The notes: generated by a model from the sequence alone, not told the origin. A stretch of 64,000 nucleotides of DNA from Caldalkalibacillus uzonensis (GCF_030814135.1 NZ_JAUSUQ010000002.1:124001-188000), one strand, 5' to 3'; numbered from the stretch's first letter, positions 18,623 to 28,483 are shown. A program made the numbers and translations.

Positions 18623-19840
18623 ATGTCTCTCCAACCTATCTCACCGCATGAACGCATTAAAACATTAGATATCATCCGTGGTTTTGCCTTACTAGGGATC
18701 CTGGTTGCTAACATGGCTTTTTTTGCTTCTCCCATTATCTATATACACATGGCTGCCGTTGATTGGTGGGAAAAAGCATGGGATAAATGGGTACTGTGGG
18801 TGATTCAATTTTGTGCTGAAGCGAAGTTTTTCACCATGTTTTCATTATTGTTTGGGTTAGGTTTTATTTTATTTATGGAAAGGACCGAGGCGAAAGGCTA
18901 TTCAGTTGTACCTTTGTTTAGCCGGCGCCTGGTCATTCTGCTGTCAATCGGGATGATCCACGCTTTTTTCATTTGGGCGGGCGATATTCTCCTGCTTTAT
19001 GCCGTCCTTGGTTTTGCCCTGCTGCCCTTTCGTCATATGTCTTCTAAGCAGGTGCTCACTTGGGCCATTGGTTTGTGGGCTGTGCCGTTGATTTTGATCA
19101 CCTTGCTTTTTGCCCCCGGTTTGGGTGATGAGTTCGCTGATCCCCTGTGGGAAGAAACGGCCTACCGTTATATTGAACGTTCCATCGATGTTTATAGCAG
19201 CGGCAGCTTTTTAGACATCACTGCTCAGCGTTTTTTTGACTATCTGTTTCTGGGCATCAATTCTTTCCTCATCATTCCCCTTGTCCTGGCCATGTTTCTG
19301 ATCGGTGCCTATGTGGGTAAGCGGCACATTCACCACAAGCTGGATCAACACCAGGGGCTTATCCAACGCACTTGGTGGTATAGTTTGCTCATTGGCGTGC
19401 CTTCTGCCTTGTTACAAGTTTACAGTTCTGAGCAAATGCTGACCACCGGACTGATGGTCTATCAATGGCTCTCTGTTGTCAGTGTGTTTATAGCTGGGCC
19501 AGCCTTGTGTTTTTTCTACATCACATCACTGATATTACTTTCCCAACATCGGTCATGGCAGCTGCGCTTAGCCTTTTTGGCGCCCGTAGGCCGTATGGCA
19601 CTCAGCAATTACTTGTTGCAATCCATTGTATGTACCACTCTGTTTTATAGCTATGGATTTGGCCTCTATAACCAAGTCGATCCGGTCTTGTGGGTTGTCA
19701 TTGTGGCTGTTCTCTATCCCCTGCAAGTGTGGTTTAGTCATGTATGGTTAAGCCGCTTCCGGTATGGACCGGTGGAGTGGTTGTGGCGTTCTCTCACATA
19801 CCGCTCGTGGCAGCCTCTTAAGCAGCCTTCTAATAAGTAA
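18623..19840 (+). CDS. DUF418 integral membrane protein (YeiB family)
   Basis: 405 aa polytopic protein with about ten hydrophobic segments. It has the family opening RIKTLDIIRGFALLGILVAN, the AKFFTMFSLLFGLGF segment, and the C-terminal DUF418 part with PVGRMALSNYLLQSI and GPVEWLWRSLTY. Function is unknown; a transport or cell-envelope acyltransferase-like role has been suggested for related families. ATG at 18623 is chosen because family proteins start near SLQPISPHERIK; an AAGGAG lies 13 bp upstream, a long spacer. The extension to 18554 is not conserved-looking. A terminator follows. Confidence 0.88.
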   Translation: MSLQPISPHERIKTLDIIRGFALLGILVANMAFFASPIIYIHMAAVDWWEKAWDKWVLWVIQFCAEAKFFTMFSLLFGLGFILFMERTEAKGYSVVPLFSRRLVILLSIGMIHAFFIWAGDILLLYAVLGFALLPFRHMSSKQVLTWAIGLWAVPLILITLLFAPGLGDEFADPLWEETAYRYIERSIDVYSSGSFLDITAQRFFDYLFLGINSFLIIPLVLAMFLIGAYVGKRHIHHKLDQHQGLIQRTWWYSLLIGVPSALLQVYSSEQMLTTGLMVYQWLSVVSVFIAGPALCFFYITSLILLSQHRSWQLRLAFLAPVGRMALSNYLLQSIVCTTLFYSYGFGLYNQVDPVLWVVIVAVLYPLQVWFSHVWLSRFRYGPVEWLWRSLTYRSWQPLKQPSNK

Positions 19841-19861
19841 AATCGATAGGTTGTGGTACAT

Positions 19862-19896
19862 GAGATCGGGATCTGCCAGGCAGGTCTCGTTTTTTT
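19862..19896 (+). terminator. Terminator of the DUF418 gene
   Basis: Outer arms GAGATC / GGTCTC with a pairable inner TGCC/GGCA segment, followed immediately by a run of seven T (GTTTTTTTATG). Confidence 0.75.
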
Positions 19897-20029
19897 ATGA
19901 CTATAGCCACATTTTACAAAAAGTCTGTTATATATCAAAAATTAATATTGCATTTTTGTAATATAACACATATAATAAAAACAACACAGGAAATCATGAC
20001 ACCTCAGAGGAGAGGAGGAGAGAAACCAG

Positions 20030-20191
20030 ATGATCAAGTTTGAGCGCAACATCTCTGCCAAAACTTGTCCACACTGTCGTCAAGAATTTCATGAACTGTA
20101 TGATTCTTATACCGAAGCTTGTCCTGAATGTCAGGTTGAGCACAAAGGCGTTTTAGTTCAAACCGAAGGTGGATGGGTGTGGCAGTTATAA
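20030..20191 (+). CDS. Small zinc-ribbon protein
   Basis: 53 aa with two CxxC knuckles, CPHC at residues 13-16 and CPEC at 31-34, spaced as in a zinc ribbon; ends in a Trp-rich EGGWVWQL. ATG at 20030 follows a GAGGAGGAG ribosome site, and the gene is closed by a strong terminator, so it is a genuine transcription unit. No family name is recognised. A small nucleic-acid-binding or protein-interaction role is typical for such ribbons but is not shown here. Confidence 0.78.
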   Translation: MIKFERNISAKTCPHCRQEFHELYDSYTEACPECQVEHKGVLVQTEGGWVWQL

Positions 20192-20280
20192 CTCCCATTG
20201 TCACACTGGTTGTTACTTAACCATGGAATGATGTGTATCACCTCAATTGTTTACTCATACTTTCACCTTTTTGTATGGAT

Positions 20281-20309
20281 CAGGCTTTAAACAGAGCCTG
20301 TTTTTTTTT
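20281..20309 (+). terminator. Terminator of the zinc-ribbon gene
   Basis: Stem CAGGCT / AGCCTG with an eight-base loop followed by nine T. A textbook intrinsic terminator. Confidence 0.9.
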
Positions 20310-20312
20310 GGT

Positions 20313-20343
20313 AAAAAAACACTTTCCCGCAGCAAGGAAAGTG
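20313..20343 (-). terminator. Terminator of ecsB
   Basis: Eight-pair stem CACTTTCC / GGAAAGTG at 20320-20343, followed on the minus strand by a run of seven T (20313-20319). It ends the ecsAB transcript three bases after the ecsB stop. Confidence 0.9.
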
Positions 20344-20346
20344 ATG

Positions 20347-21636
20347 TCAGGTTTTGTTAAATATATGCTTCACTAATCTTGGCGGATACCAGCCGACAAA
20401 CAGACAGCCGACCAGGGCAATGCCCATCGTAACAATTAATGGATAGCCAGTAATCATGATGGGGCACCACATGATCACAGCTTGAATACCAAGCAAAACA
20501 CGCAACAACCACAGAAAGCTGCTTAATGCAAGATCCTGGGAAAGAGGAAACAGCTGATGCCAAAACTGATGTTGATGGTGACCCCATACAGCCTGCAACT
20601 GGGTTGCTGTGGCAAACAAAAACAAAGCGTAAACCACCCCCAGCACCCATCCTTCACTTAAAACATAGATAAACAGTATTCCAACGGCTGTCAAACGCAC
20701 GTAAATTCCCAAATAGTCTTGGGCCCTGATGAACGTTTTCAGATATAAATAGCGGAAGGCATTGTTTTGCTGAAAGGGCAGCCATGCCGTGACATCACTT
20801 AACCAGGGCCGTTTCTTGACCCGTGTTCCCATATGCGGGACATCCACAAAAGACTGACAGAAGGCATAAAAGCGGCTCTTTTGTTTCTTCTCCAGTTCCA
20901 ACAGGCGCATCCACTGATAGCCAAAGCTGTGAACCACCTGCCGTTCGTACAGAAAAAAAACAATCACCACGAGACCAAAGAGCAACAGCAACCCATACGG
21001 TCCCTGGTAAAACCACCATAGCAGAAAACCAAAGCTAAACAAGACCCTCAATCCCCGGTGCAAGGCCACCTTCCGCTCGTCAACATGACGTAAGAGAGCC
21101 CAATGGGATCCGAAATTCCACCCTTTTAAAATAAAAGGAATCAGAAAGTAAGCCCAAACCGGCTGCCCGGGCAGAGCCACAGTATCCCGCCAGATGGGGT
21201 AAAGCAAGATGGCGGCCACAATGACGGCAGCGAGTTGCAAAATCAGATTATAACGATAAGTATGCCGAAAATAGCCATCCATCTGTGTCTGGACAGGGGT
21301 TAAAAAAATCAGATCAGCCTCATGCAAAAAATGGCGTTGCGGAGCCCGGGTTACAAGCCAGCCAAATAGCAAAGCATAGATTAAACCCATGGGCAGCCAG
21401 TCCGGGATCCAAGCCACAATCTGGTCATAGTAAATCATGCCGATGATTAACAGCACAATGACCGTAAACAAGAGGCCGCTAGAAGCGATCAACTGCCAAT
21501 AGCGGATCGCTTCGGTAATAAATGCTTGAATCCTTTCTCTCGCTATTTTTCCGACATCAAGTGACATCGCCTGCTCCTGATCCGGTCTCGATGGTGTGCT
21601 GCCAGTGTTTTGGGAAAAAACTCTTGTTTTGCTCAT
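20347..21636 (-). CDS. ecsB: ABC transporter permease EcsB
   Basis: 429 aa membrane subunit of the EcsAB transporter, which in B. subtilis affects protein secretion, competence and intramembrane proteolysis by RasP. Multiple hydrophobic helices are visible. The conserved RAPQRHFLHEADLIFLTPVQ stretch after the second helix is typical of EcsB. The start ATG overlaps the end of ecsA (ATGA junction), indicating translational coupling. The small third gene ecsC found in some Bacillus is absent. No substrate is established. Confidence 0.92.
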   Translation of the reverse strand: MSKTRVFSQNTGSTPSRPDQEQAMSLDVGKIARERIQAFITEAIRYWQLIASSGLLFTVIVLLIIGMIYYDQIVAWIPDWLPMGLIYALLFGWLVTRAPQRHFLHEADLIFLTPVQTQMDGYFRHTYRYNLILQLAAVIVAAILLYPIWRDTVALPGQPVWAYFLIPFILKGWNFGSHWALLRHVDERKVALHRGLRVLFSFGFLLWWFYQGPYGLLLLFGLVVIVFFLYERQVVHSFGYQWMRLLELEKKQKSRFYAFCQSFVDVPHMGTRVKKRPWLSDVTAWLPFQQNNAFRYLYLKTFIRAQDYLGIYVRLTAVGILFIYVLSEGWVLGVVYALFLFATATQLQAVWGHHQHQFWHQLFPLSQDLALSSFLWLLRVLLGIQAVIMWCPIMITGYPLIVTMGIALVGCLFVGWYPPRLVKHIFNKT

Positions 21637-22376
21637 ACTTGATCAACCTCAGTCAGTACAAGATAGATATCATCAAGGCTTGCCGTGGGCATGCCGCTGA
21701 TTTGACGCAAGTTGTCCAGCGTGCCTTGGGCCCGGATGCGCCCCTCATGAATAATCACAAACCGGTCACAGTAACGCTCGGCCGTAGCTAAGATATGGGT
21801 GGACATCAGGATCCCTGCTCCCTCCTGCTTGCAAGCGACCAGCCACTCCAGCAAAGACCGGATGCCCAAAGGGTCCAGTCCCAGCAAAGGCTCATCGACA
21901 ATATAAAGTTTAGGCTGAACGAGAAAGGCCATCATAATCATGAGCTTCTGTTTCATGCCCTTGGAGAATTGTGTGGGAAACTGATGCTTTTTCCTCTCCA
22001 TGCGGAATTCTTGCAATAAAGGCTCCACACGCTTTACAAATGTGGAGCGCTCCAAACCATAGGTCATCGCGGCCAGCTCCAAATGCTCCCATAGAGTCAG
22101 CTCTTCATAATAGATCGGCGACTCGGGGATATAACTGTATAACGAGCGGTAACGATCAGGATCATCCCGCAACTGACAGCCATCAATCACAATGGTTCCC
22201 TGGTGAGGGGTTAGTAACCCCAGGATATGTTTGATCGTGGTACTCTTTCCTGCTCCGTTCAGCCCGATAAGGGCCACAATTTCCCCTGCATTAATGTCAA
22301 AGCTGATATCATGTATCACGGGTTTCGTTGCTGTGTACCCTCCTGTGACGTGATCCACTTGTAAAAGAGGACGCAT
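21633..22376 (-). CDS. ecsA: ABC transporter ATP-binding protein EcsA
   Basis: 247 aa ATPase. Walker A is GLNGAGKSTT near residue 39; the signature appears as FSKGMKQKLMIM (a divergent LSGGQ, as usual for this family); Walker B is LYIVDEPLLGLDP; a His switch lies in MSTHILATAERYCDR. The C-terminal tail ends TEVDQV and overlaps ecsB by four bases. Partners with EcsB at the membrane. The gene follows the opp operon terminator and presumably has its own promoter between 22377 and 22490, which I could not define. Confidence 0.94.
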   Translation of the reverse strand: MRPLLQVDHVTGGYTATKPVIHDISFDINAGEIVALIGLNGAGKSTTIKHILGLLTPHQGTIVIDGCQLRDDPDRYRSLYSYIPESPIYYEELTLWEHLELAAMTYGLERSTFVKRVEPLLQEFRMERKKHQFPTQFSKGMKQKLMIMMAFLVQPKLYIVDEPLLGLDPLGIRSLLEWLVACKQEGAGILMSTHILATAERYCDRFVIIHEGRIRAQGTLDNLRQISGMPTASLDDIYLVLTEVDQV

Positions 22377-22490
22377 GCTTCATCAACCTTTCCCTGAAGT
22401 TCCTACCCTCTATTGTTTCTTATTTTTGCCATATTGACAAGTCACCATGTTGAGGCCAAGTCATTTATCATCCCCTTATGTATATATAGC

Positions 22491-22544
22491 AAAAAAAAAG
22501 CCGCAATTCCGTTGAGAGCAGGTTTATTTACGGAACCGCGGCTT
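22491..22544 (-). terminator. Terminator of the peptide transporter operon
   Basis: Long stem, arms 22498-22512 and 22530-22544 (AAGCCGCgg/TTCCGT paired with one or two mismatches), followed on the minus strand by a run of nine T. It ends the five-gene operon after the last ATPase gene. Confidence 0.9.
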
Positions 22545-22581
22545 AATTAATCAATGATTAACAACAGGAGACCCTTTAGCG

Positions 22582-23604
22582 TCAGGAAATCTTAATTTCC
22601 TGCATCAATTTGTGGTAATCCACCGGGCCATCTTCCAGCAGGTGACAAGCAGCCTGGTGCTGTCCGTTTAAGTTGTGCATCGGCGGCGCTTCTGTTTTGC
22701 AGCGGTCCATCACAAATGGACAGCGGGTGTGGAAGCGGCAGCCCTGGGGCGGATCGATAGGGGAAGGCACGTCTCCTTTCAGGATGATACGCTCTTTTTT
22801 AACTTTCGGATCAGCTACCGGAATGGCAGATAACAACGCCCGGGTATAGGGATGCTGCGGATTGTCAAACAGCGATTGCTTATCTCCCATCTCCACAATT
22901 TTACCCAGGTACATGACAATGATACGGTCAGAGATATGACGGACCACACCCATATCATGGGAAATAAACAGATAGGTCAAATTAAATTCACGCTGCAATT
23001 TTTTTAACAGATTAAGAACCTGAGCCTGTACGGACACGTCTAAGGCAGAGACAGCTTCATCACAGATAATCAGCTTAGGTTCAACGGACAAGGCACGGGC
23101 AATGCCAATACGTTGTCTTTGACCGCCGCTAAATTCATGGGGATAACGATCAATTTGATCAGCATTTAAGCCCACCATTTCCATTAATTCGACGACACGC
23201 TGGCGCCGCTGGCTGCGCGGCACTACATTTTGGATGGCCAACGCTTCTTCCAGAATTTGACGCACCGTCTGCCGTGGATTAAGGGAAGCGAACGGGTCTT
23301 GGAAAATGATTTGCATGTCCTTGCGTTTTTTGCGCATCTCTGCTTTGCTTAGTTGTAGCAAATCCTGTCCCTGAAACAACACTTTCCCTGCAGTTGGTTC
23401 TTCCAGGCGAAGGATGGCCCGCCCTGTAGTCGATTTGCCACATCCTGATTCTCCGACCACACTGACTGTCTCACCCTCATTGACATGGAAGCTGATGTCA
23501 TCTACCGCTTTCACATAGTTCACGGTGCGGCCGAAAATACCACCTTTGATGGGAAAATATTGCTTCAGATGTTCAACTTGAAGTAATGGTCTCTTCGTCA
23601 TCAC
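22582..23604 (-). CDS. Oligopeptide/dipeptide ABC transporter ATP-binding protein (OppF/DppF type)
   Basis: 340 aa ATPase. Walker [16 protein letters not shown] near residue 54, signature [15 protein letters not shown], Walker [16 protein letters not shown]-loop [12 protein letters not shown]. The C-terminal oligopeptide-transporter domain contains [15 protein letters not shown], a cysteine-rich segment that in related proteins can bind an Fe-S cluster. It overlaps the OppD-type gene by four bases. Last gene of the operon; pairs with the OppD-type ATPase to power the OppB/OppC-type pore. Confidence 0.95.
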   Translation of the reverse strand: MMTKRPLLQVEHLKQYFPIKGGIFGRTVNYVKAVDDISFHVNEGETVSVVGESGCGKSTTGRAILRLEEPTAGKVLFQGQDLLQLSKAEMRKKRKDMQIIFQDPFASLNPRQTVRQILEEALAIQNVVPRSQRRQRVVELMEMVGLNADQIDRYPHEFSGGQRQRIGIARALSVEPKLIICDEAVSALDVSVQAQVLNLLKKLQREFNLTYLFISHDMGVVRHISDRIIVMYLGKIVEMGDKQSLFDNPQHPYTRALLSAIPVADPKVKKERIILKGDVPSPIDPPQGCRFHTRCPFVMDRCKTEAPPMHNLNGQHQAACHLLEDGPVDYHKLMQEIKIS

Positions 23605-24614
23605 TTGGCCACCTCCTCCTGTTTATCCCACTTCTCCGTATACATCCAGCAGCGCACCAGATTGCCGTCTTCCATGGTTTTTAATTCGGGCAGATGATCG
23701 AAACACATCGATTTGGCATGGGGACAGCGGGGGGCAAAGCGGCAGCCCTTGGGCATATTGAACGGACTGGGTACAGAACCTTTAATAACAGTCAGTTCCT
23801 CCTGGTCCTCATCATGCCGGGGCAAAGCGTTGAGCAATCCGACGGTGTAAGGATGCTTTGGATTTTCAAACAATGATTCCACATCGGCATACTCTACCAC
23901 TTTACCAGCATACATGACGGCCACTTTATCGCACATCTCAGCCACAACCCCAAGGTCATGGGTGATCATCATAATCGTTGTGCCCAGTTCCTCCTGCAGT
24001 TTCTTCATCAGTTCCAGGATTTGAGCTTGAATGGTGACGTCCAATGCCGTGGTTGGTTCATCAGCGATCAATAGCTCGGGACTGCAAGCCAAAGCAATGG
24101 CGATCATCACCCGCTGGCGCATCCCACCGGACAATTCAAAGGGATATTGCTTAGCACGCTTTTCGGGAGAGGGAATGCCGACCAGTTTCAGCATCTCAAT
24201 CGCTTTTTCCCACGCCGCTTTTTTGCTTTTCTTTTCGTGGATGCGGATTGTCTCCGCAATCTGATCTCCTACGGTATACACAGGGTTCAGAGATGTCATC
24301 GGTTCCTGGAAGATCATGGAGATATTTTTCCCCCGGATATGCCGATACTCCTTATCCGATTTCTCAAGCAGATTTTCCCCTTTAAACCAGATTTCCCCGC
24401 CCACGATTTTGCCGACTGGCTGAGGTAACAGACGCATAATAGACAAAGAGGTAATACTTTTACCACAGCCGGATTCCCCGACGATCCCCAATGTTTTTCC
24501 TTTTTCAATGGAAAAACTGACACCGTCAACGGCTTTTACTTCTCCTTCGTCCGTAAAGAAGGAGGTCTGCAAATTCTTCACTTCCAAAATGGGGGTTCCA
24601 TTATTGACGCTCAT
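23601..24614 (-). CDS. Oligopeptide/dipeptide ABC transporter ATP-binding protein (OppD/DppD type)
   Basis: 337 aa ATPase with Walker [16 protein letters not shown] near residue 40, signature [15 protein letters not shown], Walker [15 protein letters not shown], and a C-terminal [15 protein letters not shown] cysteine segment. The ATG lies 19 bp after the OppB-type gene, and the 3' end overlaps the OppF-type gene (ATGA-type coupling). The two ATPases form the heterodimeric motor of the importer. Confidence 0.95.
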   Translation of the reverse strand: MSVNNGTPILEVKNLQTSFFTDEGEVKAVDGVSFSIEKGKTLGIVGESGCGKSITSLSIMRLLPQPVGKIVGGEIWFKGENLLEKSDKEYRHIRGKNISMIFQEPMTSLNPVYTVGDQIAETIRIHEKKSKKAAWEKAIEMLKLVGIPSPEKRAKQYPFELSGGMRQRVMIAIALACSPELLIADEPTTALDVTIQAQILELMKKLQEELGTTIMMITHDLGVVAEMCDKVAVMYAGKVVEYADVESLFENPKHPYTVGLLNALPRHDEDQEELTVIKGSVPSPFNMPKGCRFAPRCPHAKSMCFDHLPELKTMEDGNLVRCWMYTEKWDKQEEVAK

Positions 24615-24633
24615 CCCTGTTCACCGTCCTTTA

Positions 24634-25587
24634 CTAGTTCAATTCCACGCGTTTATTCAACAGGCGATAGGTGATGTCTACCAGCAAGTTAACGGCCACA
24701 AACAAGACTGAGGCAACCAACACTGTTCCCTGCACCACCGGGAAATCACGTGCCCCTATGGCATCAATCATTAAACGCCCCATACCGTTTATGGCAAAGA
24801 CAACCTCAGTTAGAACAGCCCCTCCCAGTAATGTGCCAAACTGCAGACCGACAACCGTCACAACGGGTATTAGGGCGTTGCGCAAGGCGTGTTTATAAAT
24901 GACAACCGCTTCTTTTACCCCTTTGGCCCGGGCCGTGCGGATATAGTCCTGGTTAATCACTTCCAGCATGCTGGAACGGGTCATGCGGGCAATGATGGCC
25001 GCGCCACCTGTTCCTAAAGTAATAGCAGGCAGAACCATATGCTTCCAGGTCCCCCAGCCGGCAACAGGGAACCAATTGGTTGTAATTCCAAATATATCGA
25101 TTCCGATTCCAAACCAAATAATCAACATGATACCAAGCCAGAAGTTAGGCATAGACAAACCGAATAAGGCAATCAACATCACCGAGACATCCCAAATGGA
25201 ATAACGTTTCACAGCTGAGATAATACCGGCAATGAGTCCGATAAAAATACTTATGGCCATACTGACTACAGCAAGTTCAACAGTGATTCTGAACCGGGAG
25301 TTGAAAATCTCCTCCGTCACCGGCCGGCCGGAACGGATTGATGCGCCCAAATCACCTTGAATGGCATTACCCAGATACTTAAAATATTGGATATGCAAAG
25401 GATCATTTAATCCCAGACGCTCCCTCATTTGCTCTACCCGCTCAGGAGAAGCACTTTCTCCGGCCATAATCTGAGCGGGATCCCCAGGAATGAGGTGCAT
25501 CAGCAGCAAAACAATCAAGACAACACCCATCAAAACTGGTATGGTTTGTAAAATCCTGCGGACAATATAGATAAACATTTTGTACAC
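24634..25587 (-). CDS. Peptide ABC transporter permease (OppB/DppB type)
   Basis: 317 aa membrane subunit. The N-terminal helix with YIVRRILQTIPVLMGVVLIV and the LIPGDPAQIMAG segment are diagnostic of the OppB/DppB branch. The EAA-like loop that contacts the ATPases reads RTARAKGVKEAVVIYKHALR. About six hydrophobic helices. It follows the OppC-type gene by eight bases. The order C then B is reversed compared with the usual B-C arrangement. Confidence 0.94.
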   Translation of the reverse strand: MYKMFIYIVRRILQTIPVLMGVVLIVLLLMHLIPGDPAQIMAGESASPERVEQMRERLGLNDPLHIQYFKYLGNAIQGDLGASIRSGRPVTEEIFNSRFRITVELAVVSMAISIFIGLIAGIISAVKRYSIWDVSVMLIALFGLSMPNFWLGIMLIIWFGIGIDIFGITTNWFPVAGWGTWKHMVLPAITLGTGGAAIIARMTRSSMLEVINQDYIRTARAKGVKEAVVIYKHALRNALIPVVTVVGLQFGTLLGGAVLTEVVFAINGMGRLMIDAIGARDFPVVQGTVLVASVLFVAVNLLVDITYRLLNKRVELN

Positions 25588-25595
25588 CTCGTTAC

Positions 25596-26513
25596 TCAGT
25601 TTTTCATTCTGGGATCAAGGGCATCTCTCAAACCATCGCCTAACAGGTTAAAAGCCAGCACAGAGACTAAGATAGCAATTCCAGGGAAAGTTGAAACATG
25701 AGGGGCATCCCAAATATAGTTTCTTCCTCCGGACAACATGGCTCCCCATTCAGGTTTGGGCGGCTGGGCTCCTAAACCAAGGAAGGACAGGCCGCTGGCA
25801 ACCAAAATAGCTGTAGCAATATACAGGGTAGCCTGAACGATAATCGGGGACATCACGTTGGGCATAATATGCTGGAAAATAATCTTTCCATCTCTGGCTC
25901 CCAGGGCCTTAATGGCATCAATATACTCCAGTTTGCGCACGGCCAATGTAGAGCCCCGTACAATCCGTGCAAAAGTGGGCACCGCAAATATTCCCACGGC
26001 AATGATGACATTGATCAAATCAGGTCCCAAAGCACTGACAATAGCCAGAGCCAAAAGAATACCGGGAAAAGCAAGCAGCACATCCATAATGCGCATAATC
26101 AAGGAATCAATCCAGCCGCCGTAATACCCGGCAACAATACCTAAGATCACACCGAAAAAGGCCCCGATGAGTACGGAGACAAAGCCCACATACAAAGTGA
26201 TTTGCGTGCCATAAATAATCCGGCTGTAAATATCCCGGCCTAAATGGTCGGTGCCCAGCCAATGCTCAGCAGAGGGTTTGGCCAATTTATTTTGCAAATT
26301 TTGTTCCAAAGGATTGTGGGTGGCAAAAAATGAAGGGAATAAAGCAATAATGACCAGAATCATGATCATAATGCCTCCGACCACAGCGGCTTTATTTTTA
26401 CTTAATTTTTTGAAAAACACTTTCCAACTCCTGAATGTGGTATGTCCAACTTTAGGAGGGTGGGGACTTTGGGCTGCCGTGCCGTTTGCCGAACCAAGCT
26501 TTGGTTGACTCAT
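25596..26513 (-). CDS. Peptide ABC transporter permease (OppC/DppC type)
   Basis: 305 aa membrane subunit with the DppC-type N-terminal segment (FFKKLSKNKAAVVGGIMI), HWLGTDHLGRDIYSRIIYG after the first helix, and the EAA loop EYIDAIKALGARDGKIIFQH. ATG at 26513 follows a GGGTGA ribosome site; the open frame to 26603 is upstream leader. It is separated from the binding-protein gene by an intercistronic hairpin, which would lower permease relative to binding-protein expression. Confidence 0.94.
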   Translation of the reverse strand: MSQPKLGSANGTAAQSPHPPKVGHTTFRSWKVFFKKLSKNKAAVVGGIMIMILVIIALFPSFFATHNPLEQNLQNKLAKPSAEHWLGTDHLGRDIYSRIIYGTQITLYVGFVSVLIGAFFGVILGIVAGYYGGWIDSLIMRIMDVLLAFPGILLALAIVSALGPDLINVIIAVGIFAVPTFARIVRGSTLAVRKLEYIDAIKALGARDGKIIFQHIMPNVMSPIIVQATLYIATAILVASGLSFLGLGAQPPKPEWGAMLSGGRNYIWDAPHVSTFPGIAILVSVLAFNLLGDGLRDALDPRMKN

Positions 26514-26606
26514 GCGTGTTTCACCCTTTCTTGAATTTAAGTATGACACATCGTAGATATATTCGATTATTTTTCCTGTCTGCACTGGTTTACCCCTATA
26601 CATGAT

Positions 26607-26643
26607 AAAAAGGGTTGCACTTTTATAAGATACAACCCTTTTT
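26607..26643 (-). terminator. Intercistronic hairpin after the peptide-binding protein gene
   Basis: Eleven-pair stem AAAAAGGGTTG / CAACCCTTTTT with T-rich flank, between the binding-protein gene and the first permease gene. It probably acts as a partial terminator or mRNA 3' stabiliser, giving excess binding protein. Confidence 0.8.
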
Positions 26644-26687
26644 ATCTTTTATTGGGTTTATGCAAGTATTATCTGCTTGTTAAGATA

Positions 26688-28304
26688 TTATTCTTCAATG
26701 GTTACTTCTCTCAGTTGCATGATATTGTCAGGGGAATGCCAGTAACCTTTGACATTCGGAGCTAATCCAATCAACCACTCCGGATGATAGAGATAGATCA
26801 TTGGTGCTTCATCAACCAGGTACTCCTGAATATGTCTATACAGCTCTATACGGGTATCCGGGTCTGTTTCTTGGCGGGCTTGGTCAAGCATGGCATCCAC
26901 TTCTTCGTTAGTGTAGAAAGATCTGTTACCAGGTTCCCCATGATTGTTGGAGTGGAACAAAGCATAAGTACCATAGTCCGCATCATAGGTGACAGTGCCC
27001 CAGCCCAGAATGAACATATCATGTTCACCATTCGCTGTTTTTTCCAAGTAAGCACCCCATTCTAACACTTCGATTTCAGCATCGACACCAATTTCTTTTA
27101 ACTGGGCTTGAACCACTTCCGCAATGTCTTCCCTGACTTGGTTATCGTTAGTCCAAATAGTCGTTTTAAATCCATCCGGATAACCGGCTTCAGCCAGCAA
27201 TTCCTTCGCTTGTTCAGGATTGTATTCCAGCTGGCTTACACCATCATGGTAGCCAAAAACATCTGGTGCAAGGGGGCCTACAGCCGGAATGCCGGCTCCT
27301 CCAACAATCCCGTTAATGATTTCCTCTTTGTTGATCGCCATGGAAATAGCTTTACGCACACGCACATCATTGAAAGGTTCTTTTTGCGTGTTAAAGCTGA
27401 TATAGGTTAAGCTTACGCTGTCAACATGATAGAGTTCCATGTTAGGAGAAGCTTCTACACGGGAAACATCACTCGGTTGTACAGGTTCGGCAATATGTAT
27501 CTCTCCTGTTTCTAACATAGCCAGACGGGTGGAGTCTTCTGGTACAACCATAAAGGTGATGCTGTCTAGCTTAGGTGGTTCACCCCAGTAATTTTCGTTC
27601 TTCTTCAGGACGATTTCCTGACCAGGCTCCCAGCGCTCCAGGACAAACGGACCGGTACCAACCGGGTTGGTGGCAATGGTGGTTTCACCGTTTTTCTCGG
27701 CTTCAATAGCCGCAGGGCTGATCATTTGTCCTGCAGAATGTGTAAAGTGAGCCAGCATAGGTGAATATGGATACCATGTTTTAATTTCAACCGTGTATTC
27801 ATCAACCACGTTTACACTCTCAAGCCATCCATTTTTTTCAGGATTATTTTCGAAAATAAAGGCACGCGGAGAGCCCAGGTCTTCATCCAGAAGGCGCTCC
27901 AGGTTGACTTTTACAGCTTCAGCATTAAACGGTGTTCCGTCACTAAAAGTAACGCCTTCACGCAGTTTGATATGCCAGGTCACCTCGTCTACCTGCTCAT
28001 AGTCCTCGGCAAGCAAGGGTTGAATTTCCCCATTTTTGTCCCGGTAGAACAACGTTTCATAGATGTTATGGGCTACGTTGCTGGATGGATTGTCAGTGGC
28101 TCCATGCGGATCCAAAGACACAGCGTCAGACAAAATGGCAATCTTCAAATCTCCGCCAGCTGCCGGTGTTTCAGAGGCTTGATCTTCACCTGTTCCTTCG
28201 GTGTCCTCAGGAGCAGGCTCCTCACCGCCGCCACAGGCAGCCAACACTGTACTTACAGCAAGGACAAGCACAGCAAGCAACAGCCATTTACGCTTAAAAT
28301 TCAT
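26688..28304 (-). CDS. Peptide-type ABC transporter substrate-binding lipoprotein (SBP family 5)
   Basis: 538 aa extracellular lipoprotein. The signal peptide with lipobox VSTVLAACGGG puts the lipidated Cys near residue 24. A Glu/Thr-rich linker follows, then the family 5 binding fold (SDAVSLDPHGATDNPSSNVAHNIYETL, FNDVRVRKAISMAINKEEI). It resembles proteins annotated for glutathione or dipeptide uptake; the ligand cannot be decided from sequence. First gene of an A-C-B-D-F operon. A promoter with an overlapping cre-like element lies upstream. Confidence 0.92.
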   Translation of the reverse strand: MNFKRKWLLLAVLVLAVSTVLAACGGGEEPAPEDTEGTGEDQASETPAAGGDLKIAILSDAVSLDPHGATDNPSSNVAHNIYETLFYRDKNGEIQPLLAEDYEQVDEVTWHIKLREGVTFSDGTPFNAEAVKVNLERLLDEDLGSPRAFIFENNPEKNGWLESVNVVDEYTVEIKTWYPYSPMLAHFTHSAGQMISPAAIEAEKNGETTIATNPVGTGPFVLERWEPGQEIVLKKNENYWGEPPKLDSITFMVVPEDSTRLAMLETGEIHIAEPVQPSDVSRVEASPNMELYHVDSVSLTYISFNTQKEPFNDVRVRKAISMAINKEEIINGIVGGAGIPAVGPLAPDVFGYHDGVSQLEYNPEQAKELLAEAGYPDGFKTTIWTNDNQVREDIAEVVQAQLKEIGVDAEIEVLEWGAYLEKTANGEHDMFILGWGTVTYDADYGTYALFHSNNHGEPGNRSFYTNEEVDAMLDQARQETDPDTRIELYRHIQEYLVDEAPMIYLYHPEWLIGLAPNVKGYWHSPDNIMQLREVTIEE

Positions 28305-28359
28305 TAAATTACCCCCCTAAAATTTTTGTTTATAATTTTGTGTACATTTGACACAAACA

Positions 28360-28397
28360 ACTATAATTGATATCAACCCAATTTGCAAGCGTTTTTT
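28360..28397 (-). promoter_or_regulatory. Promoter with overlapping cre-like site for the peptide transporter operon
   Basis: On the minus strand TTGCAA (28388-28383), 17-bp spacer, TATAGT (28365-28360), about 56 bp before the start codon. A sequence resembling the catabolite-responsive element (TGCAAGCGTTTTTT on the plus strand, 28384-28397) overlaps the -35 box, with one mismatch in the core; it would allow CcpA repression. Confidence 0.5.
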
Positions 28398-28483
28398 TTC
28401 GGTTAATTTTGACAATGTCTACATAAATAGCACAATTCGACAATATTATTGTTTTGAAAAAGTTATAAAAACGGGCCTTCTGT

